Numbered from the stretch's first letter, positions 23,201-30,960 are shown. The stretch is DNA of 31,310 bases from Acidilobaceae archaeon (GCA_026985435.1 JALSQL010000108.1:1-31310), one strand, 5' to 3'. Notes: generated by a model from the letters alone, not told the origin. Numbers and translations: made by a program.

Positions 23201-24586
23201 TTGCATGGTGGCCTGGCGGCGCATCCCACCCCACTACTCGGCCTCGTGGCCAGCCTAGTGCTGGTCCAGGTTGGGGCGGCGCTCGCGCCCATGCTGCTAG
23301 CCGTCATACCCAGCGCCAGGCCCCCCTGCGGGAGGCGCCGCGGGCCCGGGGAGGTGGAGTTCGTCGTCGTGACCAGGGCCCTCCCCGGGGTCATGCCGGC
23401 CCTCAGGGAGGTGCTTGAGAGGGTCTCCCGGGGCTTCCCCGGGTACACCCTCTGGGTGGTGACGGACGACGACAGCCCGGGGCTCCCGGTTCTCGTGGAG
23501 TGGAAGAGGGGGCTGGGCTTCCGCCTCGTCGTGGTCCCCTCGTGGTATAGGAGGGGGCGCTTCAAGTCGCGGGCCATCCAGTACTTCATAGACTACTACG
23601 TCGACGAGGGGAAGTGGTACGTCTTCCTAGACGACGACAGCTACCCACTAGACGACAGGTTCCTCTGCGAGCTCGACGACTCGGTGCCAGTATACAACGG
23701 GGTGATATACCCGAGGAGGGGGAGGAGCCTCATAGCCTGGCTAGTCGACGGGTCGAGGTACTTCCACAGCATAAGCAGGCAGAGGCTGGCCCTACAGCTC
23801 CTACACAAGCCCGTCTACGGCCTCCACGGCGAGCTGCTCATAGCCAAGGGGTGGGTGCTCCGCAGGGTGCCCATGGCCTCCGACAGCCTGGTGGAGGACA
23901 CCCTCTACGCCGCGAGGCTGATCAGGGCCGGGATACCGGTGGGCATGGTGTCCACGAGGGTCTCGATACTGAGCCCCAACAGCGTGGTGGACCTCTGGAG
24001 GCAGAGGGCCCGCTGGCAGCTGGGCGTGCTGCGGGACATGCTGAGGGGCCTCTACCCCGCGAGCCTGGCGGCCGCCCGTGGGTTCGACGTGTTCCTCTGG
24101 CTACTAGCCCCGGCGAGCCCCATCCTCTGGACCTACCTAGCCTACCTGATAGCCGGCTCGGCCGTCCACCTACCAGCCCACCTCATGGCCGCCCTGGTGC
24201 TGGTAGCGTACAGCGCCGCCCTTGTGAACCACGGCCTCCTCGCCATGGAGACCCTCGGCGTGGCGAGGGGGGCCGCCCTCGCCGCGGCGGGCATCTACCC
24301 GGTGCTCCTAGTCTACTATGGGAGCCCCATATACGCCCTGGCAAACGCTAGGAGCATACTCTCGAGGTTCGTGATTATAGACAAGGCCTCCCACCAGCCC
24401 CGGGAGGCGCCGCGGGCGCCCCCGGCCCCCGAGGCCCCCGGCATACCCGGGGGGGAGGGCCAGCCCCGCCCGGTCAGGGCGCCAGCGGTGCTCGCCAGCC
24501 CCGAGGCCCCCGGCGCCGGGGCGTGCTGCTCCGCGAGGCCCCCGGGCTCGGCGATGGCTGAGGTCCAGTGGAGGCTGCTCAACTAA
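23201..24586 (+). CDS. GT2-type membrane glycosyltransferase with Pro/Ala-rich tail
   Basis: 461 aa. An N-terminal helix (about 10-36) anchors it; then a GT-A catalytic domain with EFVVVTRALPG, DDD motif (FLDDDSYPLDD, 144-146, metal/nucleotide-sugar binding), HGELLIAKGW, VEDT (ED near 232-233) and QRARW (268-272), the Q-x-x-R-W of processive or polyprenyl-linked GT2 enzymes. Three to four C-terminal helices (about 295-385) follow. The last 60 residues (about 400-461) are Pro/Ala/Gly rich and probably disordered, with a Cys pair. Family members make beta-linked sugars or lipid-linked glycans, such as those used in cell-surface glycosylation; the sugar is unknown. TTG start with GGAGG just upstream. 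Converges on pcm, overlapping by 4 nt (CTAA). Confidence 0.85.
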   Translation: MHGGLAAHPTPLLGLVASLVLVQVGAALAPMLLAVIPSARPPCGRRRGPGEVEFVVVTRALPGVMPALREVLERVSRGFPGYTLWVVTDDDSPGLPVLVEWKRGLGFRLVVVPSWYRRGRFKSRAIQYFIDYYVDEGKWYVFLDDDSYPLDDRFLCELDDSVPVYNGVIYPRRGRSLIAWLVDGSRYFHSISRQRLALQLLHKPVYGLHGELLIAKGWVLRRVPMASDSLVEDTLYAARLIRAGIPVGMVSTRVSILSPNSVVDLWRQRARWQLGVLRDMLRGLYPASLAAARGFDVFLWLLAPASPILWTYLAYLIAGSAVHLPAHLMAALVLVAYSAALVNHGLLAMETLGVARGAALAAAGIYPVLLVYYGSPIYALANARSILSRFVIIDKASHQPREAPRAPPAPEAPGIPGGEGQPRPVRAPAVLASPEAPGAGACCSARPPGSAMAEVQWRLLN

Positions 24587-25260
24587 GCCTCCCAGCCGTA
24601 CTCCCCGACGAGGGGGACGAACAGCACCTCTATGTCCTCCTCCACCTCCACCCTCCCGCCGGGCCCCTTGCGGAGCACCACGAGCCTCTGGGCCCACCTA
24701 TCGCCCACGGGCGCCACCAGGCGGCCCCCAGGCTTCAGCTGCTCCACCAGCGGCGGGGGCACCTGGGGCGCCGCCGCCGTGACTATTATGGCGTCGTAGG
24801 GCGCCGCCGGGGGGTAGCCGCGGGAGCCGTCGCCCACCACGACAGTCACCCTGCCAGCGTAGCCGGCGGCCTCGAGGTTCCGCCTGGCCCTCTCGGCTAG
24901 CCCGGGTATCCTCTCGATGCTCCACACGTGCCCCCAGCCCTCGGGGGGCCAGTCGCTGGGGGCCACGAGCTCCGCCAGCACGGCCGCCTGGTAGCCGCTG
25001 CCCGTGCCAACCTCGAGCACCCTCTCCCCCGGCCTCGGGTCTAGTAGCTCCGTCATCCTGGCCACCACGCTGGGGGCGCTCACCGTCTGCCCGTAGCCTA
25101 TGGGGAGGGGGCGGTCCTCGTAGGCGAGGCTCCTATACTCGGGGGGTACGAAGAGCTCCCTGGGAACCCTGAGGAGGGCCCTCGCCACCCTCTCGCTCCT
25201 GAGGAACCCGGCGGCCCTTAGGTATTCGACTAGCCTCCTCCTAGCCTCCTCGAACCCCAC
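24583..25260 (-). CDS. pcm: Protein-L-isoaspartate O-methyltransferase
   Basis: 225 aa, the usual size. Landmarks: RELFVPPEYRSLAYEDRPLPIGYGQTVSAP (GQTVSAP near 57-63), SAM-binding motif I VLEVGTGSGYQAAVLAEL (81-98), and YDAIIVTAAAPQVP plus LKPGGRLVAPVG. It methylates isoaspartate from damaged Asn/Asp to start its repair, which matters at high temperature. GTG start with a TATA-like AATATAAG (about 25293-25300, minus) 33 nt upstream. Confidence 0.95.
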   Translation of the reverse strand: MGFEEARRRLVEYLRAAGFLRSERVARALLRVPRELFVPPEYRSLAYEDRPLPIGYGQTVSAPSVVARMTELLDPRPGERVLEVGTGSGYQAAVLAELVAPSDWPPEGWGHVWSIERIPGLAERARRNLEAAGYAGRVTVVVGDGSRGYPPAAPYDAIIVTAAAPQVPPPLVEQLKPGGRLVAPVGDRWAQRLVVLRKGPGGRVEVEEDIEVLFVPLVGEYGWEA

Positions 25261-25292
25261 TCCGCTACCCGCGGGGCCGCTGGGGGGTAGGC

Positions 25293-25300
25293 CTTATATT
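25293..25300. promoter_or_regulatory. TATA element between pcm and small-protein gene
   Basis: CTTATATT (plus) and AATATAAG (minus) at 25293-25300. It fits the pcm GTG at 25260 on the minus strand and the small plus-strand gene at 25346. Confidence 0.55.
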
Positions 25301-25345
25301 GGAGAGTTTGCCTGGCGGCGCCCAACAGCTGGGGGGCGGGGCTGG

Positions 25346-25567
25346 TTGGGGAGCGCTAGGACGGCGGCGGCTCTACTGGCAGCGGCGGCTGCCGCCAGCA
25401 TCTCCATGGCCGCCCGCGGCGGCCAGGGGCCTGTCGTGGACGGCTTCACGGTGGTGGCTGGCGGGGACCCGCTCGGGCTGGCCCTCGCCCTCTCCTCGGC
25501 TGGCGCCGTGGGGCTCGCCTCCGCCGTCGTGAGGAGGCTCAGGAGGGGCTCGTGGCGGCCACGTTAA
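25346..25567 (+). CDS. Small membrane protein, unknown
   Basis: 73 aa from TTG 25346. A hydrophobic Ala-rich segment (TAAALLAAAAAASISMAAR) could be a signal or anchor helix; a second segment (GLALALSSAGAVGLASAVV) precedes a basic tail (RRLRRGSWRPR). I do not recognise a family. It lies between pcm and thpR, with its own TATA-like element upstream. Small size and absence of homology clues keep confidence moderate. Confidence 0.5.
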   Translation: MGSARTAAALLAAAAAASISMAARGGQGPVVDGFTVVAGGDPLGLALALSSAGAVGLASAVVRRLRRGSWRPR

Positions 25568-25607
25568 GACCCCCAGCCGGCCAGGCGGGGTGGGTGGTGC
25601 TGGGGGG

Positions 25608-26180
25608 TTGGTGAGGGTCTTCATAGCGGTTGACGTGGAGGAGCCCCTCCTCGTCTCGAGGCTGTCGAGGCTCATAGACGCGGTGGCCTCGACGGGCGTG
25701 CCACTGAAGGCTGTGGAGCCGGAGAACCTCCACATCACCATACGCTTCATAGGCGAGGTCCCCGAGGGGCTCGCGGGCGAGATTGCCAGGGAGGTCATCG
25801 GGAGGCTGGAGTTCCCCGAGTTCGAGGTGGAGCTCAGGGGGCTGGGGGCCTTCCCGGGCCCCTACAGGCCCCGCGTGGTCTGGGTGGGGGTCTCGGAGGG
25901 GGCAGAGTGGCTCTCCAAGATACGGGGCCAGGTCGAGGAGGGGCTCAGGAGGCTCGGGGTGCCCCCCGAGAGGGGCGGGAAGGAGTTCCACCCCCACGTG
26001 ACCCTCGCCAGGGTGAAGGGCTCCAGGAACATACAGGCCCTAGCCAGGCTGATAGCGGAGTACGGCGACTACACGGTGGGCCGCATGAGGGTGGCGAGCG
26101 TCAGGCTCAAGAAGAGCACCCTAACCCCGAGGGGCCCCATATACGAGACGCTGGCCGAGGCCAGGGCCAGGAGCCCCTAG
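25608..26180 (+). CDS. thpR: RNA 2',3'-cyclic phosphodiesterase (LigT/ThpR)
   Basis: About 190 aa. The two catalytic HxT/S motifs of the 2H phosphoesterase fold are present: HITI (His42, Thr44) and HVTL (His130, Thr132), about 88 residues apart as expected. Other landmarks: RVFIAVDVEE at the N-terminus and FPGPYRPRVVWVGV. The enzyme opens 2',3'-cyclic phosphate on RNA ends. Start TTG 25608 or GTG 25611. It is followed 16 nt later by the CCA-adding enzyme gene, so an RNA 3'-end operon is likely. Confidence 0.9.
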   Translation: MVRVFIAVDVEEPLLVSRLSRLIDAVASTGVPLKAVEPENLHITIRFIGEVPEGLAGEIAREVIGRLEFPEFEVELRGLGAFPGPYRPRVVWVGVSEGAEWLSKIRGQVEEGLRRLGVPPERGGKEFHPHVTLARVKGSRNIQALARLIAEYGDYTVGRMRVASVRLKKSTLTPRGPIYETLAEARARSP

Positions 26181-26196
26181 CCGGGGGGTCCACAGG

Positions 26197-27585
26197 GTGC
26201 CCCGAGCCCCCCGCCGCTGCGGTAGGAGCCCCCTGGAGGAGGAGGTGCTAGAGGCGGTAAGGCCCACACCCGCCCAGGTCAGGCTGCTCTCGGGCTTCTA
26301 CCGAATGCTGAAGCGCCGCCTCGAGGGGTGCCTCGAGTCCGCGGGCCTCCGTGGCGCCGTGGAGGCCGAGGGGAGCTTCGCCAAGGGCACCCTGACCTCG
26401 GACAAGTGGGAGCTGGACGTCTTCGTGCTGGTCGAGGGCGCCGACAGGGGGTGGATAGCCCGGCGAGGCGAGGCCCTCCTGCTAGGCTGCCTGGAGGGGC
26501 TCCCGGCCGAGGCAAGGTACGCGGAGCACCCCTACGTCACGGTGAAGCTCATGGGGATGGAGGCCGACGTAGTCGTGGCCCCCAAGGTGTCGAGGCCGGG
26601 CGAGGGCGGCACGGGGGTCGAGAGGACCCCCTTCCACACGAGGTGGGTCCGGGGGGAGCTCGAGTCCAACCCCTGCCTGGCAGACGACGCCAGGCTATTC
26701 AAGGCCTTCCTCAAGGGGATAGGGGCCTACGGGGCCGAGACGAGGGTAGGCGGCTTCAGCGGGCTCCTAGCGGAGGTCCTCACAATATACCACGGCGGCT
26801 TCAGGGGCGTGATAGAGGCGGCCGCCCGCTGGAGGCCCGGGGCCTACGTGGACCCCAGGGGTGTGGGGGACGAGGCAACCCTGAGGAGGCGCTACCCCGA
26901 CAGCGCCCTCCTAGTCCCCGACCCCGTTGACCCCTCGAGGAACGCGGCCGCCTCCGTCACCAGGAGGAGGCTGGCCGAGCTCGTCCTAGCGGCGAACGCC
27001 TACCTGAGGAGGCCCTGCAAGCTCTACTTCCACCCCCACGCCCAGGCGGCCAGCCCCCCGGCGAGGGCCGACCCATCCAGGGTCGTGGCACTAGTGCTGG
27101 AGGGCGACTACGCCGGCGAGGCGAGGGACGCCCTCTGGGGGAGGCTATCCAGGCTGGCCTCCTGGCTGGCCGGGGGCCTAGAGGGCGAGGGGTTCGGGGC
27201 CGCAAGGTGGGAGGTGTGGACCGACGAGGCCTCCACGGCGATCATAGCGTTCGAGCTAGAGCACACCAGCTTACCCCCACTCAGGCTCACACGCGGCCCC
27301 CCGGCGTGGAGCCCCGAGAGGGCCCTAGGCTTCATAGCGAGGAGGGCCCAGCAGGGGCTACCCTACACCGTCACCCGGGAGGGCCTCCTACTCGGCCTCA
27401 GGCCGAGGAGGCACACGCTGGCCCACAGAGCCCTCCAAGCCCTCGCCGCGAGGCCAGACGCCCCGCTACCCAGGGGCACCCGGGCAGCCAGAGCCGAGCC
27501 CCCCGGCTCGGAGGCCTCCAGGCTAGCTGCCGGGCTGCTTGACTCGTCAACGCCCCGCTGGCCGAGGTGCCTCCTAGACGGCTAG
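26197..27585 (+). CDS. cca: Archaeal class I CCA-adding tRNA nucleotidyltransferase
   Basis: 462 aa. The class I signature lies near the N-terminus: GSFAKGTLTSDKWELDVFV, with catalytic Glu72 and Asp74 and a third carboxylate Asp124 in MEADVVVAP. VERTPFHTRWV and the tRNA-binding body domains follow. It adds CCA to the 3' end of tRNA without a template. GTG start at 26197. The last 60 residues are Ala/Pro/Arg rich, a less conserved tail. Co-directional with thpR. Confidence 0.95.
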   Translation: MPRAPRRCGRSPLEEEVLEAVRPTPAQVRLLSGFYRMLKRRLEGCLESAGLRGAVEAEGSFAKGTLTSDKWELDVFVLVEGADRGWIARRGEALLLGCLEGLPAEARYAEHPYVTVKLMGMEADVVVAPKVSRPGEGGTGVERTPFHTRWVRGELESNPCLADDARLFKAFLKGIGAYGAETRVGGFSGLLAEVLTIYHGGFRGVIEAAARWRPGAYVDPRGVGDEATLRRRYPDSALLVPDPVDPSRNAAASVTRRRLAELVLAANAYLRRPCKLYFHPHAQAASPPARADPSRVVALVLEGDYAGEARDALWGRLSRLASWLAGGLEGEGFGAARWEVWTDEASTAIIAFELEHTSLPPLRLTRGPPAWSPERALGFIARRAQQGLPYTVTREGLLLGLRPRRHTLAHRALQALAARPDAPLPRGTRAARAEPPGSEASRLAAGLLDSSTPRWPRCLLDG

Positions 27586-27606
27586 CTCCCAACGCCCCTC
27601 TGGGGC

Positions 27607-28014
27607 TCAGGAGAGCAGCGACTCCACAAGCCTGGCCAGCTCCTCGCCCTCCCCAGGCGAGGGCAGCCTAACCCCACAGCATGACTCGAGGTATGTGTTG
27701 TATGTGGGGGCTTGTGAGGCTAGCCTCCAGCAGCTCTGGGTGCCCCCTAGCAGGCTGCAGAGCGCCGTGGCGTAGGCCGCCAGGCTGACCCCGTAGGAGT
27801 CGCGGAGGCCCCCCGCTCCGGCGAGGGGCCCCCACAGTACAGCCCACCCGAGAAAGCCGCAGGTCTCCCTGGAGGCCCTGGCGGGCTTGGGGAGCGCCCA
27901 GGCGACCCTGCGACCGCAGTCGCCGAGCCTCTCCCAGGCCAGTGTGGAGATGCCGTTGAGGAGCCTCGAGTAAACCCGGGCCTCGACCGGGCCCGTACCG
28001 CCTGTTTCACTCAC
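27607..28014 (-). CDS. Paralogue A of inverted gene pair, unknown family
   Basis: About 135 aa from GTG 28014 (GTG 28023 possible). Helical, no signal peptide. It begins near GPVEARVYSRLLNGISTLAWERLGDCGRR and includes FLGWAVLWGPLAGAGGLRDS. Six Cys are spread through it, which could form disulfides. I do not recognise a family; I searched for a HEPN RxxxxH motif and did not find one. It is a close relative of the plus-strand gene at 28552, whose central part is nearly identical at DNA level, while the first third and the last 25 codons differ. The start is set by matching the paralogue's N-terminus. A TATATAT element at 28050-28056 lies about 40 nt upstream. Confidence 0.7.
   Translation of the reverse strand: MSETGGTGPVEARVYSRLLNGISTLAWERLGDCGRRVAWALPKPARASRETCGFLGWAVLWGPLAGAGGLRDSYGVSLAAYATALCSLLGGTQSCWRLASQAPTYNTYLESCCGVRLPSPGEGEELARLVESLLS
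27687..27858 (-). repeat. Inverted repeat arm A (172 nt)
   Basis: Reverse complement of 28705-28876 with a single mismatch over 172 nt. It lies inside paralogue A. The edges are sharp: identity falls off on both sides even though both genes continue to be related. Confidence 0.9.
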
Positions 28015-28049
28015 TTGTACCACAACGGTGGGCTGAGCGTCCGCGGAGG

Positions 28050-28056
28050 TATATAT
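28050..28056. promoter_or_regulatory. Symmetric TATA element next to paralogue A
   Basis: TATATAT reads as a TATA box in either direction. On the minus strand it fits paralogue A, with a transcription start near 28025. On the plus strand it would drive the gene-free region with the folded segments. The other copy has no equally good TATA in front. Confidence 0.55.
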
Positions 28057-28077
28057 GTTGTAGCCGATGCATCGACC

Positions 28078-28515
28078 CGCAACCCATAACCGCCAGCCGC
28101 CCCCGAGCATGAGAGTTGAAACCCTGCTCACGGCTGGCTTAGGGTGGCTTGCCGTAGGTCACAGGCCCGCCCGGGCGTGTTAGGGGCGAAGCTCCAAGCC
28201 CGGGGCGGGCGGCGTGCCCTATCCTAGACGGGGAGCCCTACGCCGTCGACATCGATGGCCACCCATAACACCACGCGGGTGCCTAGACCCGTGAGGGTGG
28301 GGCTGGAAGCCCTAGAGGCGGCCCAGTCAACCCTAAAACACCCACGAGGAGCCCCCAGGGGCGAAGGGCGGGCTGTGTGGATGGAGTTTTCGGCCGACCC
28401 CGCCTTGCGGGGGGTGGGGTAGGGTAGCCACCGAGGGGCCGAAGCCCGCCCGGCCCGATGCTCTAGACTCCTGATAGGGGCGAAACATAGGGGAGAATCG
28501 TGCGCATCGTAGAGA
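28078..28515 (+). ncRNA. Candidate structured RNA between the paralogues
   Basis: No convincing ORF occupies this stretch. It contains strong complementary segments: GCCCGCCCGGGC (28165-28176) with its near-perfect partner at 28198-28210; CCACCC/GGGTGG (28259-28264 and 28295-28300) enclosing GCGGGT/ACCCGT (28275-28280 and 28287-28292); GGGCGGGCT/AGCCCGCCC (28366-28374 and 28443-28451) directly followed inward by TCGGCC/GGCCGA (28390-28395 and 28437-28442); CCCCGC/GCGGGG (28398-28403 and 28407-28412); CGATGC/GCATCG (28456-28461 and 28504-28509). AGGGGCGAA occurs three times (28182, 28357, 28476). It does not carry the landmark motifs of SRP or RNase P RNA. High GC makes chance pairing common, so this is a hypothesis; strand is a guess from the TATA element. 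Confidence 0.35.
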
Positions 28516-28551
28516 AGCCCGCGCCGCCCCCGGCGGCGTGGTGGGCCACGC

Positions 28552-28983
28552 GTGGCTGGCTCAAGCTCCGGCCCCGTGGAGTCTAGGGTTTACTCGAGAC
28601 TCTACTGGGCCATCTCGACCGTGGCGTGGGAGAGGCTCGACGGTTGCGGTAGGAGGCTGGTGGAGGCCCTCCCCGCCCCGCCCTTCGAGGACAGGCGGTC
28701 GAGGGGCTTTCTCGGGTGGGCTGTGCTGTGGGGGCCCCTCGCCGGAGCGGGGGGCCTCCGCGACTCCTACGGGGTCAGCCTGGCGGCCTACGCCACGGCG
28801 CTCTGCAGCCTGCTAGGGGGCACCCAGAGCTGCTGGAGGCTAGCCTCACAAGCCCCCACATACAACACATACCTCGGGGTGTGCCGGGGGCTGGACCTGC
28901 CGGGGCCGGGTGATGGTGAGGCCCTTGCTAGGCTTGTGCGGGGTGTGCTAGCGGTTCTCCATCCACCTGATGCTGAGGTATAG
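28552..28983 (+). CDS. Paralogue B of inverted gene pair, unknown family
   Basis: 143 aa from GTG 28552. Same family as paralogue A: starts GPVESRVYSRLYWAISTVAWERLDGCGRR, then shares FLGWAVLWGPLAGAGGLRDS and the stretch to APTYNTYL almost identically. Tail is longer (VRGVLAVLHPPDAEV). Helical, cytoplasmic, family unknown. No good TATA is visible in front (28500-28551); expression may depend on readthrough or on an element further upstream. Its 3' end overlaps the opposite-strand ABC permease by 36 nt. Confidence 0.7.
   Translation: MAGSSSGPVESRVYSRLYWAISTVAWERLDGCGRRLVEALPAPPFEDRRSRGFLGWAVLWGPLAGAGGLRDSYGVSLAAYATALCSLLGGTQSCWRLASQAPTYNTYLGVCRGLDLPGPGDGEALARLVRGVLAVLHPPDAEV
28705..28876 (+). 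repeat. Inverted repeat arm B (172 nt)
   Basis: Partner of 27687-27858, one mismatch at 28725 (G here, A in the other arm). It lies in the coding sequence of paralogue B. Confidence 0.9.
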
Positions 28984-29799
28984 GCCTGCGAGTAGGAGGG
29001 CTGCGGTTAGTGCTGTGAGGTATGCGAGGCTGAGGGTGTAGTTGTCTATGGGCGCCCCTATGAGGTGGTGCCTGACGAGGCTGGCGGCGTGTGTTACGGG
29101 GTTCGCCTTGGCTATGGCCTGTAGCCAGTCTGGCATCTGCTTTAGGGGGAAGAGGGCGTTGCTGCTGAACATGAGGGGGAGGTTTATCAGGTTGCTCGCC
29201 GCGAAGAGGACCTCCTGGTGCTCGGCGTAGAAGCTTAGGGTGGCGTAGCCCGCGGAGAGGGCGGCGGCGAGGAGTAGCACGTAGGCCCACGCCGCTAGGA
29301 GGTCGATGGGGGTGACGCCCTCGCGGAGGTGCATCCCCATCGCCAGCGCCGCTGCTAGTAGGAGCGTGTCTAGCACCGTGACCCTGAAGAGCGTGGCTAG
29401 GACTCTGGAGAGGAAGATGGCGGGCCTGGGCGTGGGGGTTGAGAGGAGGCGCTCCATGTAGCCCAGGCGCTTGTCGAAGATGACGCTAACCCCGCTGAAC
29501 ATGCCCTGGAAGACGGAGAAGACCACGAGCATGCCGCTGGCCATGAAGGTGAAGTAGTCGGTGGTGCCGAACAGCTCCAGTATCCTCCTCCGGAGGGCCT
29601 CCTGCATCGCCCTGACCAGCTGCTCCGACCCCGGCGGCAGGGAGCCGGGCGGGGGCTGGAGGAGGGCTTGGAGGTTGAAGCTCTTACCGAAGAGGGCGAT
29701 CCAGACGAGGGGGGTGACGAGGCTTGAGACCAGCACCCCCCTCCTCCCCAGCCACTTCCTCACCTCCCTCCAGGTCAGCACCAGCGTCTCGTCGAGCAT
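28948..29799 (-). CDS. ABC-2 type transporter permease
   Basis: About 283 aa from ATG 29799, with GGGGGTGG 5 nt upstream; GTG 29808 is the alternative. Six hydrophobic helices: residues about 25-40 (LVSSLVTPLVWIALFG), 90-115 (FMASGMLVVFSVFQGMFSG), 145-165 (VTVLDTLLLAAALAMG), 175-195 (AWAYVLLLAAALSAGY), 210-225 and the last about 258-280 (LTALTAALLLAGLYLSIRW). ABC-2 landmark: EHQEVLFAASNLINLPLMFSSNALFPLKQMPDWLQAIAKANPVTH. It is the membrane half of an exporter with the ATPase encoded just upstream. Drug, lipid or polysaccharide export are possible; substrate unknown. Confidence 0.9.
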   Translation of the reverse strand: MLDETLVLTWREVRKWLGRRGVLVSSLVTPLVWIALFGKSFNLQALLQPPPGSLPPGSEQLVRAMQEALRRRILELFGTTDYFTFMASGMLVVFSVFQGMFSGVSVIFDKRLGYMERLLSTPTPRPAIFLSRVLATLFRVTVLDTLLLAAALAMGMHLREGVTPIDLLAAWAYVLLLAAALSAGYATLSFYAEHQEVLFAASNLINLPLMFSSNALFPLKQMPDWLQAIAKANPVTHAASLVRHHLIGAPIDNYTLSLAYLTALTAALLLAGLYLSIRWMENR

Positions 29800-29813
29800 C
29801 CCCGCCACCCCCG

Positions 29814-30812
29814 CTATCTGCGTATCCTCCTGGCCAGCACCCTGTAGCGGAAGGAGTCCAGGGCCTCCTCCCCCTCGCGGAGGCTCCTCCCGGTGAGCTC
29901 CAGGAAGACCTCCTCGAGGTTGGGCCTGGAGACCCGTATCTCCCTCGCCCCCCTCACTAGGGGCGCGAGCCTGGGGAGCGCCTCCGCCGCGTTCTCGACG
30001 GTGACAACAACCTCACGGCCAGCGGCCCTGGCCCTCCACCCCCGGGCGGCGAGCTCCCCGGCCAGCCTCTCCGCCTCGCCGGGGCTGCCCATCACTATGT
30101 GGACCCTGTCCCCGCCGAGCCTGGCCACCAGCTCCGCGGGCGCCCCCTCGGCTATGATCCTCCCATGGTCTATTATCGCCACGCGGTCGCTGAGGGCCTC
30201 AGCCTCCTCCATGTAGTGGGTGGTGAGGAGTATCGTAACCCCCTCCCTGCGGAGGCTACGTATCAGGCCCCAGAGGTGGCGCCTGCTCTGCACGTCGAGG
30301 CCCAGGGTGGGCTCGTCTAGGAAGAGCACGCTGGGCCTGTGGACTATGCTCATGGCTATCTCCAGCCTCCTCCTCATGCCCCCACTGTAGGTGGCGGCCT
30401 TCCTCCCGGCTACATCCAGGAGGCCCATGTACTCGAGGGCCCACCTCGCCCTCTCCCTGGCCTCCCCCGGCGGGTAGCCGTAGAGCCTGGCCTGTATGTA
30501 GACGTTGTCCCACCCGCTCATCTCGTCGTCGCTAGTGAGGTCCTGGGGCGCCAGGCCTATGAGCCTCCTCACCTCCCCCCTCTCCCTCACGACGCTGCGG
30601 CCCATGATGTAGGCGTCGCCGCTAGTCGGCCTGAGGAGGGTGGCGAGCATCTTCACCGTGGTCGTCTTACCCGCCCCGTTGGGGCCTAGGAGCGAGAATA
30701 TCTCGCCCCTCCTAATGCAGAAGCTCACGCCGTCAACAGCCCTGACGCCGCCCGGGTAGACCTTAACCAGCCCCCGGGCCTCCACGGCGCACTCCAAGCC
30801 CGAGGCACCCAC
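29814..30812 (-). CDS. ABC-2 transporter ATP-binding protein (DrrA-like)
   Basis: 332 aa. Walker A GPNGAGKTT (43-51), Q-loop APQD, signature YSGGMRRRLE (142-151), Walker B VLFLDEPTLGLD (162-173), H-loop His199 (LTTHYMEEAEALSD). A C-terminal domain (about 235-310) follows, as in daunorubicin-resistance-type exporters (DrrA). It powers the permease encoded right behind. GTG 30812 is close to a TATA-like CATATTACTT at 30831-30840 (minus), implying a nearly leaderless message; TTG 30797 is an alternative start. Confidence 0.93.
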   Translation of the reverse strand: MGASGLECAVEARGLVKVYPGGVRAVDGVSFCIRRGEIFSLLGPNGAGKTTTVKMLATLLRPTSGDAYIMGRSVVRERGEVRRLIGLAPQDLTSDDEMSGWDNVYIQARLYGYPPGEARERARWALEYMGLLDVAGRKAATYSGGMRRRLEIAMSIVHRPSVLFLDEPTLGLDVQSRRHLWGLIRSLRREGVTILLTTHYMEEAEALSDRVAIIDHGRIIAEGAPAELVARLGGDRVHIVMGSPGEAERLAGELAARGWRARAAGREVVVTVENAAEALPRLAPLVRGAREIRVSRPNLEEVFLELTGRSLREGEEALDSFRYRVLARRIRR

Positions 30813-30830
30813 ACCGGCACATATCGGGCC

Positions 30831-30840
30831 AAGTAATATG
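30831..30840 (-). promoter_or_regulatory. TATA box of ABC exporter operon
   Basis: CATATTACTT on the minus strand, about 20-28 nt before GTG 30812. This separates the ABC operon from the surface-protein gene that precedes it on the same strand. Confidence 0.55.
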
Positions 30841-30926
30841 TCTTAACCCGATACCACGCGCTCGCGCCCCCAGCCCTAGCCTGGGGGGTGGAACCTGCAG
30901 AAAGAGAGGGGGGTGAAACGGCCCCA

Positions 30927-30949
30927 GGGCCGCCAGGTCTGGGCGGCCC
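30927..30949. other. Hairpin downstream of surface-protein gene
   Basis: GGGCCGCC (30927-30934) pairs with GGCGGCCC (30942-30949) around a 7-nt loop, 11 nt past the stop of the gene at 30961. It may be part of a 3' end, but archaeal terminators rely on T-runs and none follows, so it is noted only as a structure. Confidence 0.4.
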
Positions 30950-30960
30950 CGTAGCGCCCG

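Noticed and set aside
26371..26418. Unusual active site of CCA enzyme (ELD rather than DID)
   Set aside because: Glu-x-Asp is normal for archaeal class I CCA enzymes, as in Archaeoglobus.
28111..28122. CRISPR-repeat-like GAGAGTTGAAAC
   Set aside because: Only a single copy; no spaced repeats and no cas genes in the window.
28078..28515. SRP RNA or RNase P RNA
   Set aside because: I looked on both strands for the SRP helix-8 GGAAGG-AGCA core and the RNase P GAGGAAAGTCC and ACAGAAA cores; none is present.
27607..28983. HEPN or PaREP-type nuclease identity for the paralogues
   Set aside because: No RxxxxH motif and no His in the expected positions; size alone is not evidence.
30927..30949. 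Intrinsic terminator
   Set aside because: Stem-loop is not followed by a T-run, which archaeal termination needs.
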